Assembly: GCF_032854445.1 (NCBI RefSeq)
Contig: NC_088306.1
Location: forward strand, 28,741,764-28,805,763
Reading direction: 5' to 3'
DNA from: Liolophura sinensis
Lineage: Eukaryota; Mollusca; Polyplacophora; Chitonida; Chitonidae
DNA: 64,000 nucleotides
A model generated the notes under the pieces. That model saw only the letters and a program-made list of their open reading frames with translations, had not been told where the DNA came from and did not search any database. This document shows positions 46,856-59,689 of this stretch, one piece after another (the stretch's first letter is position 1; each line of letters opens with the position of its first letter). A program made the position numbers and the translations under genes.

Positions 46856-47472
46856 TTGTTGTGTGCTGCCGTGTATTGCCATGTCTTATCATGTGTTGTC
46901 ATGTATTACCATGTCTTACCATGTATTGTTATGTCTTATCATGCGGAGTCATGTCTTATCATGTATTGTCATGTCTTATCATGTATTGCCATGTCTTACC
47001 ATGTGGTGCCATGTCTTATCATATATTGCCAAGTGTTGTCATGTATTGCTATGTCTTATCATGTATTGCCAAGTGTTATCATGTAGTGCCAGGTCTTATT
47101 ATGTATTGCCATGTCTTATCATGTATTGGCATGTCTTATCATGTGATGTCATGTCTTACCATGTGTTGTAATGTATTGCCATGTCTTATGTATTGCTATG
47201 TCTTACCACGTGGTGTCATGTCTTATCACGTATTGCCAAGTGTTGTCATGTATTGCTATGTCTTATCATGTGGTGTCATGTCTTATCATGTATTGCCAAG
47301 AGGTGTCATGTATTGCTATGTCTTATCATGTATTACCATGTCTTATCATGTATTACTATGTCTTATCATGTATTGCCATGTCTTATCATGTGGTGTCATA
47401 TCTTATCATGTGTTGTTATGTGTTATCATGTATTGCCATGTCTTATCATTTGTTGCTATGTGTTGTCATGCT
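46856..47472 (+). repeat. 20-bp minisatellite
   Basis: About 30 units with core GTATTGCCATGTCTTATC. All three plus frames are largely open and give false Cys/His/Met-rich proteins of up to 226 codons. It is separated from the 54-bp array by ~250 bp of AT-rich DNA. Confidence 0.95.
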
Positions 47473-47738
47473 ACTCGAATTGCACGAGTTACACCCATGG
47501 AGTTAATACCACCAGTGTTATATTTCCAACAAAAATTTTAAGACAAAAATATTTAAAATCAGAAAAAAAACAAAACAGGTCGAACTCGAAAAGCACAAAA
47601 TTTTAAAAATTGTATATCTCGAGATCTGCATGTATGTAACTATAAATATTTATGACAATTAACATTTTTAATTTATGATATAGACCAATGGCCCTCAAAT
47701 ATTTTGTGACACCATAACCTGCGATGTTGTCAAATAAA

Positions 47739-50653
47739 TTATATATAGAGTTGACTATGTAAAATCTTTTGTCGAACATGAGTAAAGTCTACCCAGTCAA
47801 TCAGTATATGTTTGATGTCATATTGGGTATCACATCCAACACACTTGAGAGCACTGCTCCCATCTGGTATGACATTTTGTGTTAGACAAGAATGCCAAAT
47901 GCAACTTAAAACTACTTTATCTCTACGAGACATTCCGCAAGTAGAAGAATTGTAGCCAGTGGCAGGTTGGATAGCACGCAGTTTTTTATGGACCTGCAAG
48001 TCCCATTCGCTCTGCCTAAGGCGACGAATATATTTAAGAATATTAGACTTCATGTCAGTATACGTGACTTTAACCCGAGATACAGGTTTATATAGGACAG
48101 CTTTCGCTTTCCTGTCCACGTGTTTCCATGGATACCAATATGACTTGGTATCCAATAGAATATAATAGCTTTACATCTTTTAATCAGTTTTCTATGTATG
48201 GCTATTATTTCAAGAATTAATGGATTTTTAAATTAATTATTCTCAATTGCCAAAAGGCAGGAGAGAGTCACTCCATACCACTGTCCAGAGGAAACATGTG
48301 ACAAGGCCAGAAGAATAGCCCTGGCTTCCACAGAAAATATAGGAGATAAAGATGGAAGACGAGGAGACGTAACCCGCTGTTTCAAGATAGCTGTATCGAC
48401 AGCTCTGTCTCCATTCTTTGACTCGTCAGTGTATATAAATTTATAATCCATATAATTAGCCTTGATTTGACCAAAACTTTGCTGAATTATAAGAGGATGG
48501 TATCTGATTTGTTTTTGCTCACGTAGATCAAATATTAATTTTGGTTGTGGAAGAAGCCCTGAAGGAGACTCCGGAAAAGACACAGGAGCTGTCTCCTCTG
48601 GCTTGGCATTGGCTTCCATATTATGGTCTCGTATACGAAGAGCAAACGGGAGATTTTGTTAGAACATTAATTAAATTTATCTACATATGACGGATTGAAA
48701 ACACAGCAGTAGGCAGGGTGTGTTGATGAATTTTGAGCTTTGTAGCATATTGAAAACCCTATCCAGTAGGCCTACGTCAATAATATAAAGGCCCATTAGT
48801 CTTCACGTATAAACTTTCTAATGGTGAGGTTCTAACACCACCAAGACCGAGTCTCAAACATTGGTGATGAACATTTTAATATACGACTTCCTTGCGAAAC
48901 TGCAAATGATGGACCCATAGTCCAAGTTAGACCAGAGAACGACACAGACTGAGTAAAACAGATCGGTCAGCACCCCCAATCGGTGCTAGACACGACCTTC
49001 ATAACATCTAGAGCCTTTGTGCATTTAGCTTTACGCAATTGTATATGAGGTATAAAGACAGCCATTTCTCGATTCTATTTAGACAAGGCTGCTATTGACG
49101 TTCGATGTTTTAGCACGGTAGCATGTCACGAAATCATCAACTAATAAAGCACCATCGGTGCAAGATGTTTAAGTTTTAGCCAAGCTATTTATTTTTATGC
49201 TGAACAATGTAGGCGATAGAATGTTGCCCTGGGTAGACGTATTTACTGCTCACTAGAGTCAGAAAGAGTGGATCCCATCCGTACCTTAAACTGATGATCA
49301 AATAAAAATTCTGATATGAATGTTGGTAATCGGCCTTGAATGCTGACATCCGCGAGGTCTTTCAAAATACCATATTCCCATGTGGTGTCGTAGGCCTTTT
49401 CAAGGTCGAAGAATATCGACACCACATGCTCATTATTGATGAAACCACCACAAACATACGTTTCGAATCGAACAAGGCGATCCATAGCAGATCTACCTTG
49501 ACATAAACCACACTGTATATTAGAAAGTAACTTGCTGGTTTCAAGAAACCAAACAAGTCTATTGTTTATCACCCGTTCCATAGCCCTACAGACACAACTG
49601 GTAAGGGCTATAGGACGATAATTACGGGGATCAGTATAATCCTTACCCGGTTTGAAAACCATGGTGATACACGACGAGTCTTGCTTGAAAAACCTGGTTT
49701 AAGTCATTATCAGCCCTTTTTACGGTCCTTAAGGGCTTTGCCACAGTCCTTATTTTACCAGGGTTTACTTTAGGATTTGTCGAGGTCATGGGAATAGTTC
49801 TATCCGAAGCTCGTAAAACATGTGCATAATATTTTAATATAGGATCATCTGCTGCATTGAGAGTCCCTGGGGTGATGTCAGTCTCGCAGAACATCTTAAA
49901 TGCGATCCATTCTGCTTTATCGAATTTCCACCTGGCAACAGGTTTTAAAGAATTCGAAGAGTTATGCTCTAGGAAAATAGAGAAATGGTCACTACCACAA
50001 AGATCATCGTGCACTTTCCAAGAGAAATCAGGGAGAAGTGATGGGTCCGTGATAGTGAGATCGATAGCAGAATATGACCCAATACCTAGATGTAAATAGG
50101 TATTAGAACCATCATTAAAATAACACAGTAAATTGTTAGATAAGAAGTCTTCAAGTATTTTTTACCCGATTATTTATGCTATTACTATCCTATATGAGGT
50201 TATGGAAATTAAAATTTCCCATTTTTATAAAAGGTTTAGGTAATTGCTCTTTTAAATAATGCGACAGAGAAGCTGACAAAGAGGTGTTCGCAGGTATACA
50301 CACCGAGCGTAAAGTGATTCTTTCTGACAATGAAACAATGAAGCTCTGTATACAGATCAAACAGGGCTGTGAATAATATTTTTATTTATGAAGATAGAAG
50401 GGACGCCGGCAGCTTGCTATTCTTGATTTGAATAAGAACTGTACAATGAATGATTTGTAAGAGTTATTTTATCTTTATCAAATGTTTTCAGGCGAGTTTC
50501 ATGAAGGCAAAGGGCAATAGGATTGATTGATTGGACTGGCTGTGTTATTTCAACAAAATTTACCTTAACACGTCGACAATTCCATTGTATATTTTTTTCA
50601 TATATATACATTGCGGATGGAGATTTATCTTTATCTTTATTGACCGAGGACAA
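47739..50653 (-). pseudogene. LINE 2 ORF2 remains: endonuclease, RT, RNase H
   Basis: The endonuclease start at 50,653-50,417 shows IQWNCRRVK and a HET site; its end at 50,014 shows LCGSDHFSIF. RT at 49,662-49,243 shows YRPIALTSCVCRAMERVINN, GLCQGRSAMDRLVRFE and FFDLEKAYDTTWEYG. RNase H at 48,619-48,233 shows FIYTDESKNGD and VEARAILLALSH, with its C-terminal tail at 48,155-47,739 (CDTQYDIKHILIDW). The RT active-site region between about 49,240 and 48,620 is too decayed to read as one frame. Confidence 0.85.
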
Positions 50654-51039
50654 TCGTTCCTTGGAGATCGGCTGGATGATCTCCCAGGTGGGGTGATGTG
50701 TCCGTCACATCCGCATCCTCTGTCGAAGGTCCAATGTCCTCTAACGATCCAAACCTATTTAAAGCTTGGACATTATCTCTAATGGCCTGATAGGCCACTA
50801 GGTTTATTATTATTTTTGAGGTTTATTTTTGGACTTCTTTTTAGCATTATTATTTGTAAAGGCCTTGGGTTCAGGTTGATCAGTTTCTTCGGTCCTATTT
50901 ACTGAGTTTATTTGTTGTATTGACGTAGTCTGGGTTGAGCAAGACCTAAACGCAGGTAGAGTCGAAAGTTACACATAAGTAGAACTACGTTTGTCTTTTC
51001 CACAGGGTCAAGTTAATGAAGTTTGAGTAGCAACAGATG

Positions 51040-51720
51040 CTACTCGCTTGACCACATTGGCAAACGAATTCTGCTGAGAAGTATGACGAGGTTAGACTCA
51101 TTTGAGGGCTTCTTTATAAATTATTTTATTTTTGACTTTTGTATTGACTATTTGTGGACCGTCCCTAGAGGATGCACTTAACTGTGCTGCTGCAGTCGAA
51201 ACCATCATGACCCTCACTGCCGCACCGGAAACTAACCAGTTTATTTTTACATTGGCCTTTGCCCTGATCAAACTTTTGATAGTTAAAACAACGCGTCGGC
51301 CTAGGAATATATAAATTCACACAAACCCAATGCGGGCCAGTATAGATATAGGACGGAAGAGATTTTCTATTGAAGGTTGGAAGATATCTATTTAGTTTAA
51401 GGATGTTACCAGATTTCTTCGTAGTGAAGTGTTACACTCTGTGATTTTCTTTTGCGCAAATTTCCTCTTCTAACAAGTCAATGAAATTTTGATCCCTGTC
51501 ACGTATTATTCCTTGTTGTAAAAACAGGTTTATCAGTAATTTCGCTAAAAGCTAACAAATGGTTTAGTTGTTGTGTCCGGAAACATTCAATGAGAATGCC
51601 TTCGCGTCGTAATTTTAACGCCTTTTAAACGTATTGACTGCACCCTGCAAACCCCATTTTCAGAAATAGGTGAATTTTCGAGGTCGGCTTTTGTCCACTC
51701 TTTGATGAAAGAAGAATGAA
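51040..51720 (-). pseudogene. LINE 2 ORF1 remains (zinc-knuckle gag-like)
   Basis: On the minus strand near 51,300-51,240 there is a knuckle-like CFNYQKFDQGKGQC, followed by RDGPQIVNTKVKNKIIYKEA at 51,180-51,110. This resembles the 'RDCP....EKEI..VK....ISY.EAR' tail typical of ORF1 in I-like elements. Stops and frame changes interrupt the rest. Confidence 0.65.
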
Positions 51721-53074
51721 AGCCGCCCAACTATCCCGTCCGTTATCAAAAGAGTCCGACAAAACCTCTAACTTCCTCTTGTTGTCAGCACTTGAAATCG
51801 GCTGAGAGGATCACCTGCTAGTTGTAAAAAAAAACATTTGAAAAAAGATTTGAAGAAGACGGCATATAAATAATAAAAGTTTAGCCCATGTGTTTCCCAC
51901 CCGCTACGGATAACAGATGGCCTTATGATCCACACTCAATTCCCCACCACGTGCTGCTCCGTCTCCCAACCCAATGAATGTGGCACATCAGTCACAAACT
52001 ACTTGACTAACCCATGAGCTCAAACGTAATCCCGCGAAAGAAATTTGAGAAATACCATTTATTTCCAAACCAGTGCTATGGAGAAACTTAGGGATCATGC
52101 AGAAGCACGACCTGATTGAACCTACCGGGCCCATCCGACCTCCCATCTCTCTATAAGTAAGGGCTAATGTGGAGTATTGGGCGTGAAGATCCCGCAAGAC
52201 CAACACGTCCTCAGCCACCAGGATCCGGTCCTCAGAGAGCACAGGTCGCTCCCGGGTTGCTTCTCACACAACTGAGAAGGTATGAACCCATTCCATTCAC
52301 CGAACCCACACAGCAGAGATCTTGGTTAGTCGCCTTCTACCACAAACTTGGCTAGAGGGCTGGGGTCATTTTATTTTCACCCAGGAGACCACTCGGGGGT
52401 GCACAACGAAAATCAAAGGTGTAAAAGCACGCTACTGTTATGAAATGTTATTTAAAAAAGAACACGATCTGCGGACTGTGTTAACTCAACCGTCCCAGTG
52501 ACATGTATGTGCTTGTTTATTTCTGTTTTTGTATGCAGTGTTCTATAATGATAATACGGGGAATACGCGTACATGACAAACTTTGATGATGTTAAACACA
52601 AGGACAAGTACCCGTCATGTGGGTTTGAACTAAACTGAAATGAAGCAGTGGATAAAGTTAGTTGTAAAAGTGGTCTTCAAGAAAAAAAAAACACACTTGA
52701 AAATAATCGTTGTATGACGGGTATTTGGAACTTCCTCTTGCTATGTATTGTCTGTTATGATGTTATGATAAATGAGAGAGATATAAAAAAGCATATGTTT
52801 GATAAATGTATTTGCATTAAAATCAACCAGATTCTGATCATGTTTATACTTTTTATTATATTCATAAATATTACCCTGATCCAAATTAAATGCATACGTT
52901 TGGATATACACAACAAATTTACATTCAAATAAATAATATAAAGCATCGCATCTTTATTTAGGGCATTATTATGCAAAGGCGATATATACCAAGAGGAGAT
53001 CACAAATACCCCCAAAAAACCAACAATTTTTTCACACTTTCCCTTAAAAGAAAAAATATTACAGACTTACTTGT
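51721..53074. other. No gene seen
   Basis: About 1.35 kb of unique-looking DNA. Short overlapping frames lie on both strands near 52,650-53,000 in very AT-rich sequence. Nothing recognisable. Confidence 0.6.
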
Positions 53075-53185
53075 TTTATTGATTTTATTGTTTGAGAATA
53101 TTTCACCTATACGACATAAAGGTGGTTGGAAACCTGGCAGAGCTCGGCCGAAACCTATGACCATCGGCAGGTTGCTGACAGACCA
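53075..53185 (-). mobile_element. SINE family 1 fragment (minus strand), old
   Basis: GAGAATATTTCACCTATACGAC, shortened here to its recognisable core TTTCACCTATACGAC, then GGTGGTTGGAAACCTGGCAG and ACCTATGACCATCGGCAGG match the middle and 3' domain of family 1 with internal loss. No tRNA-related head remains. Confidence 0.7.
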
Positions 53186-53249
53186 AACTACCAAAGAACT
53201 AAGAAAGTATATAAAGTACGAAAATAGGATGAAATCATCCAAAGAGAAG

Positions 53250-53430
53250 GGGTCAACAGTTTTAAATGATGAAGGAAAGACGCGATGTATGTTCTCGGCG
53301 ACTGAGTGGAATCAGTGTTCAAATCGTGTATTATGCTGAAATATCAGTTTTGGATGATGATACATGTATCTTAGTTGCACTTTGATGGTAACTGTTCAAA
53401 CATCTAATTTGATGATTTAATTCTACACGA
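53250..53430. repeat. Paralogous patch matching 39,390-39,570
   Basis: Shared blocks in order include GGTCAACAGTTTT, AGTGATGTTGGAAAGACGC-like, TTATCTGAGTTGCGC-like and TCTAATTTGATG-like. The 39-kb copy lies just downstream (3') of gene copy A, so this patch may mark the 3' side of a lost third gene locus. Confidence 0.65.
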
Positions 53431-53769
53431 TGAATATACAGGCGCCAGTGGAACTAGACACACCTAGATGCTGGCCTAGACCCGTGTAAATGATTGTGTA
53501 GTGCCTTGAGGTAAACTCCGCTGTTGTCGTCAGTCGTGTGTACATTTTCTTAATATCAATAACGTAGTCCGGGTATACACAATAGATTAAATACCCAGTA
53601 TCTACATCTTTCGACATTTTTCGGTCAACATCGTTAAATTTCGCAGCGAGAAATTTAAAAGATATTGTGTTTAAAACTTAATCAACATTCTAGCTGGAAA
53701 AACGTTACTTGCGTACTAAATGAAAGCTTGGGGACTTCTAATGGATCTGCATTGACGATGAATCAATCA

Positions 53770-54275
53770 CAAACAACACAGAGATAAGACACCCCCCAGC
53801 ACCCCACAGTCACAAACAACATAGATATTAAACACTTTTCGGCATACCACATCTACAAACAACATAGATATTAAACACCTTTCGGCGTATCACATCTACA
53901 AACAACGTAGATACTAAACCCCTTTCGGTGTATCACATCCACGCCTAAAATAGATATAAGACACTTTCATCTGACCACATCCACAAACAACATAGATATA
54001 TTAAACACCTTTCGGCTTACTACATTCACAAACAAAACAGACATAAGACACCTTTCGGTGTATCACATCCACAAACAACATAGACATTAAACATCTTTCG
54101 GCGTACTACATCCACACACAAAATAGATATAAGACACGTTTCGTCAGACCACATCCACAAACAACATAGATATATTAAACACCTTTCGGCTTACTACATT
54201 CACAAACAAAACAGACATGACACCTTTCGGCATACCACATCAACAAACAACATAGATATATTAAACACCTCTCGG
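53770..54275. repeat. 43-45-bp minisatellite
   Basis: About eleven units with core CACATCTACAAACAACATAG and ATATTAAACACCTTTCGGC. Unit lengths vary by a few bases and several units differ by blocks. No coding frame. Confidence 0.9.
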
Positions 54276-54764
54276 CAATGACAATTGAAATATAAGCCAT
54301 ACTGAGTCAAACGGTATTGAAGATAAACATAGTTTGGTGGTGGAAAAATTATTTGTGTAAAATGATCGAAAGAGTTTCTAGTTCAAATCCAGAAGTTAGT
54401 AATGTTGTCAAATACCCGGTAAGGTATGTCTTCGGCGGCCAAGTGATGTGGATACAATAATTTGCTCAAACTATTGTTCTTGGCTCGAGACGATGGTGAG
54501 ATATGGATGCATTGTTTACCCCTTTTTCCGGAACCTTTCTCAGTTGCTTTAAGCAGTACCATGGCCACGTGATACATGTGTAGGAGCACGGATTTTAACG
54601 CCTGTGAATATTATTAAGTATTTCGTGGATGTCGTAATGCATCAGAACCCAGTGAAGCGTAAGAGTGCAACAAATCTCAGGATGTGGACCAGATAATTTT
54701 TGTCTTCTTTATCACCCCAAAATCGCCTCTATAAGGTGGGCGGTTGGCCTATTTTGATATTTTT
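54276..54764. other. No gene seen; sequence upstream of the exon candidate at 54,765
   Basis: Mixed sequence. A GGTGGGCGGTTGG motif at about 54,735, GC-box-like, lies 30 bp before the ATG at 54,765. The 68-codon minus frame at 54,589-54,383 has no domain. Confidence 0.5.
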
Positions 54765-54878
54765 ATGAGCGTTAAAACGGTCGTAGTTGTCTGTTTTAAT
54801 TGCCGTGGGTTACTAAGCAAACCTCCCGGCAGAGCGAAATTTTTTAAGTTCGTAGCCGTCTTTGACATAGCCCGTCAG
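54765..54878 (+). CDS. Candidate first coding exon, 38 codons, family unknown
   Basis: An ATG at 54,765 opens 38 codons that end exactly at CAG followed by GTAAGG, a consensus donor in phase 0. The sequence starts with a short Val-rich stretch (VKTVVVVCFNCRGLL), then a basic, Phe-rich part (PGRAKFFKFVAVFD). No matching acceptor exon could be identified by eye downstream. I recognise no family. It may be the start of a plus-strand gene or chance. Confidence 0.28.
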
Positions 54879-55391
54879 GTAAGGCGTACCTTCACAAGAT
54901 ATATATTTCAGTAATTAAAAGATGAATACATCTTAAAATTGAAAAACATCATTTGATAATCAAATTTTTTTAAATAGTGTTGTTAATTGCGTATTTTATG
55001 TATTTATTTGCAAGGCTAGTTGTTTTTTATTTTTCAAAAATTGTTGTTCTTAGATACAATCTTTTCTGCGCATTTTGCTCAGCATATGTGTTTCCCTGGA
55101 TACAAGGAGCTGGTTTTAATGTAAACTCACGGTTTTAATTGTAATATCACAGCAGGTAATATGGTATGTCTTCAGTGTTTTATATGATTGTTTATTAAAT
55201 GTGATGGAAACACATGACCTCTAGATCAGTGGTTATAAATAAGTTCAATATCATTGCTCTTTATCATCTAATGCGACGAAAGCTATGAGGCTGTGGAGCG
55301 TTTTACTTTTTCTACTTTTCAGCATCTCCATACATGCGACTGTTGTATGATTTTACAATGTTGCGACGAGAAACATCAATGTAGTCTTTTC
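54879..55391. other. No gene seen
   Basis: Very AT-rich DNA. TATATATTTCAG near 54,912 could act as an acceptor, but the sequence behind it has an early stop. Confidence 0.55.
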
Positions 55392-56181
55392 TCACTCTTT
55401 CCAAGCATCTTGCAATTCATACCACAGAACCACGCGTAACTGATGGGCAGCTTTAACACGATAGTCATAACTACTTCTGCTTTGTTTCTGTAGCTCTTTA
55501 TCATCATTAAGTTGGCGATTTAAGATGCCATGTTCTTTCAATTTTGCTATCAAACGTATAGTTGTGAAAATATTTTGAACAATGGTTTTGTAGTTTTCTT
55601 TTCCATCGGGAAGTGTCGAACAAATTTTGACTACAAGATTTCCAGATACACCCATCCCTCGCGCCACCTCCACTCTGTTTGTTCCACATCCACATAAATA
55701 TCAAACAGCACCTCACAAATACTACAAAGGCACCATATTTTAATCCCTTTTGTTACGCTTGTACTCCTTTACACTGCTGCATTTTCTCTTGAATGAGTCC
55801 ATTTGCTCGTCAATGGAATTTGCATTCTCTGGTACAGGTGTTAGGCAGTTATCTCTAAACTTAGTCAGTCATGGTCTAATTTCTCACAGTTTATCCTTAT
55901 TATTTTCTTCCGTGATATCAAGGCTGTGAACAAAGTGAAGGAGCGCAAGAGTATTTAGAAATCTGTTCAGGTTAATATCTTATGCACGGGGACTTCCAGA
56001 CGTGCGCACGAGACTCATCCTTTACAGTTGTGTCGAGTTCTCTGTCTGATTTTTGAGTAACATACAAACTGGTCAATGGACAGGTGTTATCTTCATCAAA
56101 AAGATCGCCTGTGTCACTTTCATTTCCCTTTTCAAGCATAGGGAGAGCGCCAGCAACATTATACAACTTCTGTGAAGGCAT
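55392..56181 (-). pseudogene. piggyBac-type transposase relic
   Basis: The best part (55,673-55,392) reads MGVSGNLVVKICSTLPDG, then NIFTTIRLIAKLKEHGIL, then DDKELQKQSRSSYDYRV and LRVVLWYELQD. This follows the piggyBac order of 'GNVV..L...P', 'DN.FT...L...L...GI', 'KEL.KKGRGS.D' and 'VV.W.D'. Upstream, around 55,830-55,790, NSIDEQMDSFKRKCS matches the conserved 'SIDE.M..FKGR.S' block, with stops and frame changes between. An acidic N-terminal piece lies at 56,181-55,972. The part with 'GT.R.NR' is deleted. No terminal inverted repeats or TTAA flanks were identified. Confidence 0.75.
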
Positions 56182-57945
56182 TTCGACTGAAAAAATATTG
56201 ATACAATAGTTACTTATTTGGTGTTGTGAAAATACAAAAAGTTAATTCGCCCATGACATTTTAGTTATCATCATACACTTTCATATGCTTTTCATTTTTG
56301 CTTACATATGCGAAGACAAAGATTAACTTTAACGATTTTGTTTGATTGATTGTAAAGACATGGGCATATTAAATTTATGGCAGAAGCCTTTAGCCACCAA
56401 ATATACACATGTATATACTGCTTCATATATTTTCAAAATTTTTTTAAATCTACCAGTAAAGTGATTATTTTTTATACCTAACGAAAGCTAAATGTTGGAA
56501 TTTTGCTGCTCTTGATGTCAGTATGAAACGCTGAATACAAAAACTCAGATTGAATTTTAGCATCCCCAGACCAGTCGTACAGAAATTGAGATTAGTCACC
56601 TCTAGTATCCAATATTGCAGGTAAACAGTTGTGCGATGACAATGTGGCAACAGTAAATTTAAAGACTACCTAGTACAGATATTCCCAAAAAAACACGTGG
56701 CTGATCGTGTTGCCAAAGCTAGTTAAAACGTCAACTTTGGTTGAAGGCTGGTATGCAAATATCTATTTCGACACATAGATTGATATGAATAGTCAGAGGA
56801 AAAACGTAACGAGCATATAACTGACAAGAGGCCGGGTTTCACAGGATATGTGTCACCGCTGGTTTTACTCTCTTTGCTGTAGTCTTTCATATTTATACTT
56901 TTGATGTTGCGTGTAAACAAAAACAAAAATATATCATTGTTTAATTTTGTAAAGAAAATGCAAAAACAAAACAAAAATTAAAGTTAAGTTGTTCTCTGGT
57001 ATTTCAGGTGTGCTTATATGTCTTCTCACTAAATTAACGATTAACAGGAAATGAAAGTGAAAAAAGCGTCCAGCATGGATCGGTGTATGGCGCAGGTATT
57101 TATGTCATCTAAAGCAAGGAAAGGGCCGTAACAGCTTGAAGATCGAGCCGTTACCAAGTCGTCGACGTGCATGTCTTTACAAATTCCTCTGAAAGAAAAT
57201 TAACATTGAAAATGCACCCTGTATGTCCTGGAAATTGAAATTTCCTGCTCTCACCGTCTGTAGATTCCGTGAAACTCGTCTGGCCGTATCTTTAATTTAT
57301 CGTTTGGTTGTCTTAGACCAACAGGCAGTCCGGTTCACAATCCATCATATCAGTGAAATTTATCAAGTATGGAGAACCGCGTGCAGAGATCCTGCATTTA
57401 CATGTTTACAGTAGCTAAACGTTTGACAGAGTTCATGATGGAGTTTTTTTTTGGAGGAGAAAGTGGGCTACCTCAGATGTCTTATATCTAATTTTTTTCT
57501 CTTCAACACTGTTTTTATAATTGTGTAACCCAGACACAAAAAAGAGCCCAAAGGTAATAAGGAAATGAACCTAAGGTCTTGTGATATGCCACGCCCCGCA
57601 CGTCACATTGTGTGATACAGGAGACATTCACATGACGGGCAGATATTTTACTGACCTGAGGGCTATTATACATAACTGTAATCAAGGCTAAACGTAGACA
57701 GGCTTCTGGTATATGAAAGAGTTTCCTGAAGGCTAAAACTAAAAACGATTAACCGTTTAAAAATAAAACTTCAGCGATCTCATGTTAAGCAATACTGTCT
57801 GTATAGCCTATGCTCGTGTGCTGTGTTCCACGAGACATGCGACTGCGTTTTAAATTACTCGCCCGAAATACATTTCATCCGTTAGATACAGTTTATTTTC
57901 AGAGCTATTTAGCCTTTCCTTTCGCGTACATATAGGGGTAGATTT
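56182..57945. other. No gene seen
   Basis: AT-rich unique DNA. A 63-codon plus frame at 57,223-57,414 and a 61-codon minus frame at 56,650-56,465 show no domain or splice context. Confidence 0.6.
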
Positions 57946-58345
57946 GAATTAATGCATTATACAGATATAACGTATTTTACATATAAGGTTTGATTTGACT
58001 ATAACGTAATATACAGATATAACTTATTTTACATATAAGGTTTGATTTGACTATAACGTATTATACAGATATAACGTATTTTACACATAAGGGTTAATCT
58101 GCCTTTAAAGTATTTTACATATAACGGTTGACTTGACGTTGAGGCTTATACACCTATAACCTATTTTATATATAAAGGTTGATTTCATTTTAAGACATCA
58201 TACAGACATATGGTATTTTACAAAGACTTGATATGACTTTAAGGAATTATAGAGATTTAACGCATTTTACATATCAGGCTTGATTATACAGATATAGCGT
58301 ATTTTACATATAATTTTTGACTTGACCAAGACATTATACTGTATA
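57946..58345. repeat. ~50-bp minisatellite, AT-rich
   Basis: Seven or eight units of about 50-52 bp with core CAGATATAACGTATTTTACA and TATAAGGTTTGATTTGACT. Units diverge toward the right end. No coding frame. Confidence 0.88.
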
Positions 58346-58544
58346 TAACGTATTTTTAACATTTTCCACGTTATTCTGGTCGTATCACTCTGGTGATACA
58401 GTTCACAGCATACAAACTCTTACTTTTTTTCCAAAGTGATGGTTTTGAATTACTGGACTGATATGTAAACGGGTGTATATAGTCGACAGCATGCAAAGCT
58501 CTTCACGATCTAAAATCGAGGGTCCAGTTTACGGAGAAATCCCA

Positions 58545-58765
58545 GCGCGGCGCAATGGCCAAAGAGCCACTCACCAATGCGGTCGTTGTGAGTTCAAGCC
58601 CAGTTCATGCTTACTTCCCCTTCGAACGTACCTGTTAGGGTCTGTCAACAACCTGCAGATGTTGGTGAATTTCTCCCCCCCCCCTCACCCCCCTTAATGC
58701 TGGCTGCCCCCTTAAATTATTCTTGAGTGTGACGTAAAAACAATGAAACAAATAACTACATACGG
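58545..58765 (+). mobile_element. SINE family 1, plus strand, with 3' tail
   Basis: CACTCACCAATGCGGTCG and TTGTGAGTTCAAGCCCAG form the end of the tRNA-related part. It is followed by CAACCTGCAGATG, a C-run, AATGCTGGCTGCC and ATTATTCTTGAGTGTGACGT, ending in an A/T-rich tail. The first ~50 bp of the head are replaced or too decayed to read. Confidence 0.78.
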
Positions 58766-59104
58766 AGATGTCACTCTAGCAGAGCTGTGAATACTGTCAT
58801 ATTTATATTTAAGAAAAAAATAAGCAAAACGATTTGAAAGTTCAAAAAAAAGATTACCAGATATTATGGTGAGATGCAAATCTCATTCCAATAACATTTT
58901 CTCTTTACTTGTAAAATATCTTCACTTGTTTTTTTCAGACATATTGAACTGGTTTATATCTTAGATTTAAGACACAGTTTCCCTGCAGCATGCACAATTT
59001 GTACGTCGTCCTACAAATAAAATGTTAATGATTACTATGTAAAACACAAATCAAATTTACATACAAATCAAAGTCTTTTTCCGTTTTACACAGATTCATT
59101 CTCG
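58766..59104. other. No gene seen
   Basis: AT-rich DNA. A TTGTTTTTTTCAG acceptor-like motif at about 58,938 leads into a 25-codon frame that ends at TAA, where the same bases form AATAAA. Too short to call. Confidence 0.5.
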
Positions 59105-59689
59105 ATGGTAGTGTTGCTCCCTGTGTGCATCATGTGGAACCGAGTAAGTAAATGTGCGCCTAGCATTTTAAAAGGTACGTAACAATTTTTCAGTTAGATG
59201 ACGTCGAAGAATCATTACGTTGTGTTCGTATACTGTGTCTTTCTTGCCGTCAAAGTATCATGCTGGACATGACACCCCGCTCTGACATTTTATACCGACG
59301 CTGGGTCAAGTGGCGCTTTTTCCTTGATCTATCCTGCCAATGCTGACCCCAAGTCTTCTGATTTGGAGGCGTGTCATGTAGGGTGACAGATATATCCTGG
59401 ATGACTGTCTAAACTTGATTTATTATCTGCAAACATTCTATACAGTCGGCTCAATATTTTATTTCTTTTACAGCGGCCACGGTCATATTGTCATTTGTTG
59501 TTGAGGACGGTTGGCCTATATCATCAAACAGAGTTTTTCCGCCTTTATCTCATAAACAACATAAAACCTATTCGGGATGATTTCCTAGAAATGATATTTG
59601 TGAAAAATGATGTGCAAATGTATGACGCAATACGATATGGACACTCCGCTCATGACGTGCAAATGTATGACGAATTACGATATGGATAA
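59105..59689 (+). CDS. Candidate two-exon small protein, 84 residues, repeat-bearing C-terminus
   Basis: An exon bounded on the left by the acceptor CTTTTTCCGTTTTACACAG (or a 5'UTR end) holds ATG at 59,105 and 13 hydrophobic codons (MVVLLPVCIMW) up to 59,143, directly before GTAAGT. A 330-bp intron ends in TTTATTTCTTTTACAG. Exon 2 (59,474-59,689) continues in phase 0 for 71 codons to TAA. The first part could serve as a short signal sequence. The last third is made by the ~47-bp tandem repeat at 59,606 (VQMYDAIRYG, VQMYDELRYG). Not recognised. The frame continuity across two good splice signals is its only support. Confidence 0.28.

Larger units (their letters stand above)
47730..51720 (-). 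mobile_element. Second non-LTR retrotransposon, I/Nimb-like, heavily decayed
   Basis: Minus-strand element in the order ORF1 (right), endonuclease, reverse transcriptase, RNase H (left). It is broken by many stops, frameshifts and deletions. It is related to, but clearly distinct from, the 7.5-13.2 kb element. I cannot place its exact ends or a target-site duplication. Confidence 0.85.

Noticed and set aside
46856-47541. His/Cys/Met-rich proteins in the 20-bp array
   Set aside because: Several overlapping frames are open simultaneously because of the repeat unit.
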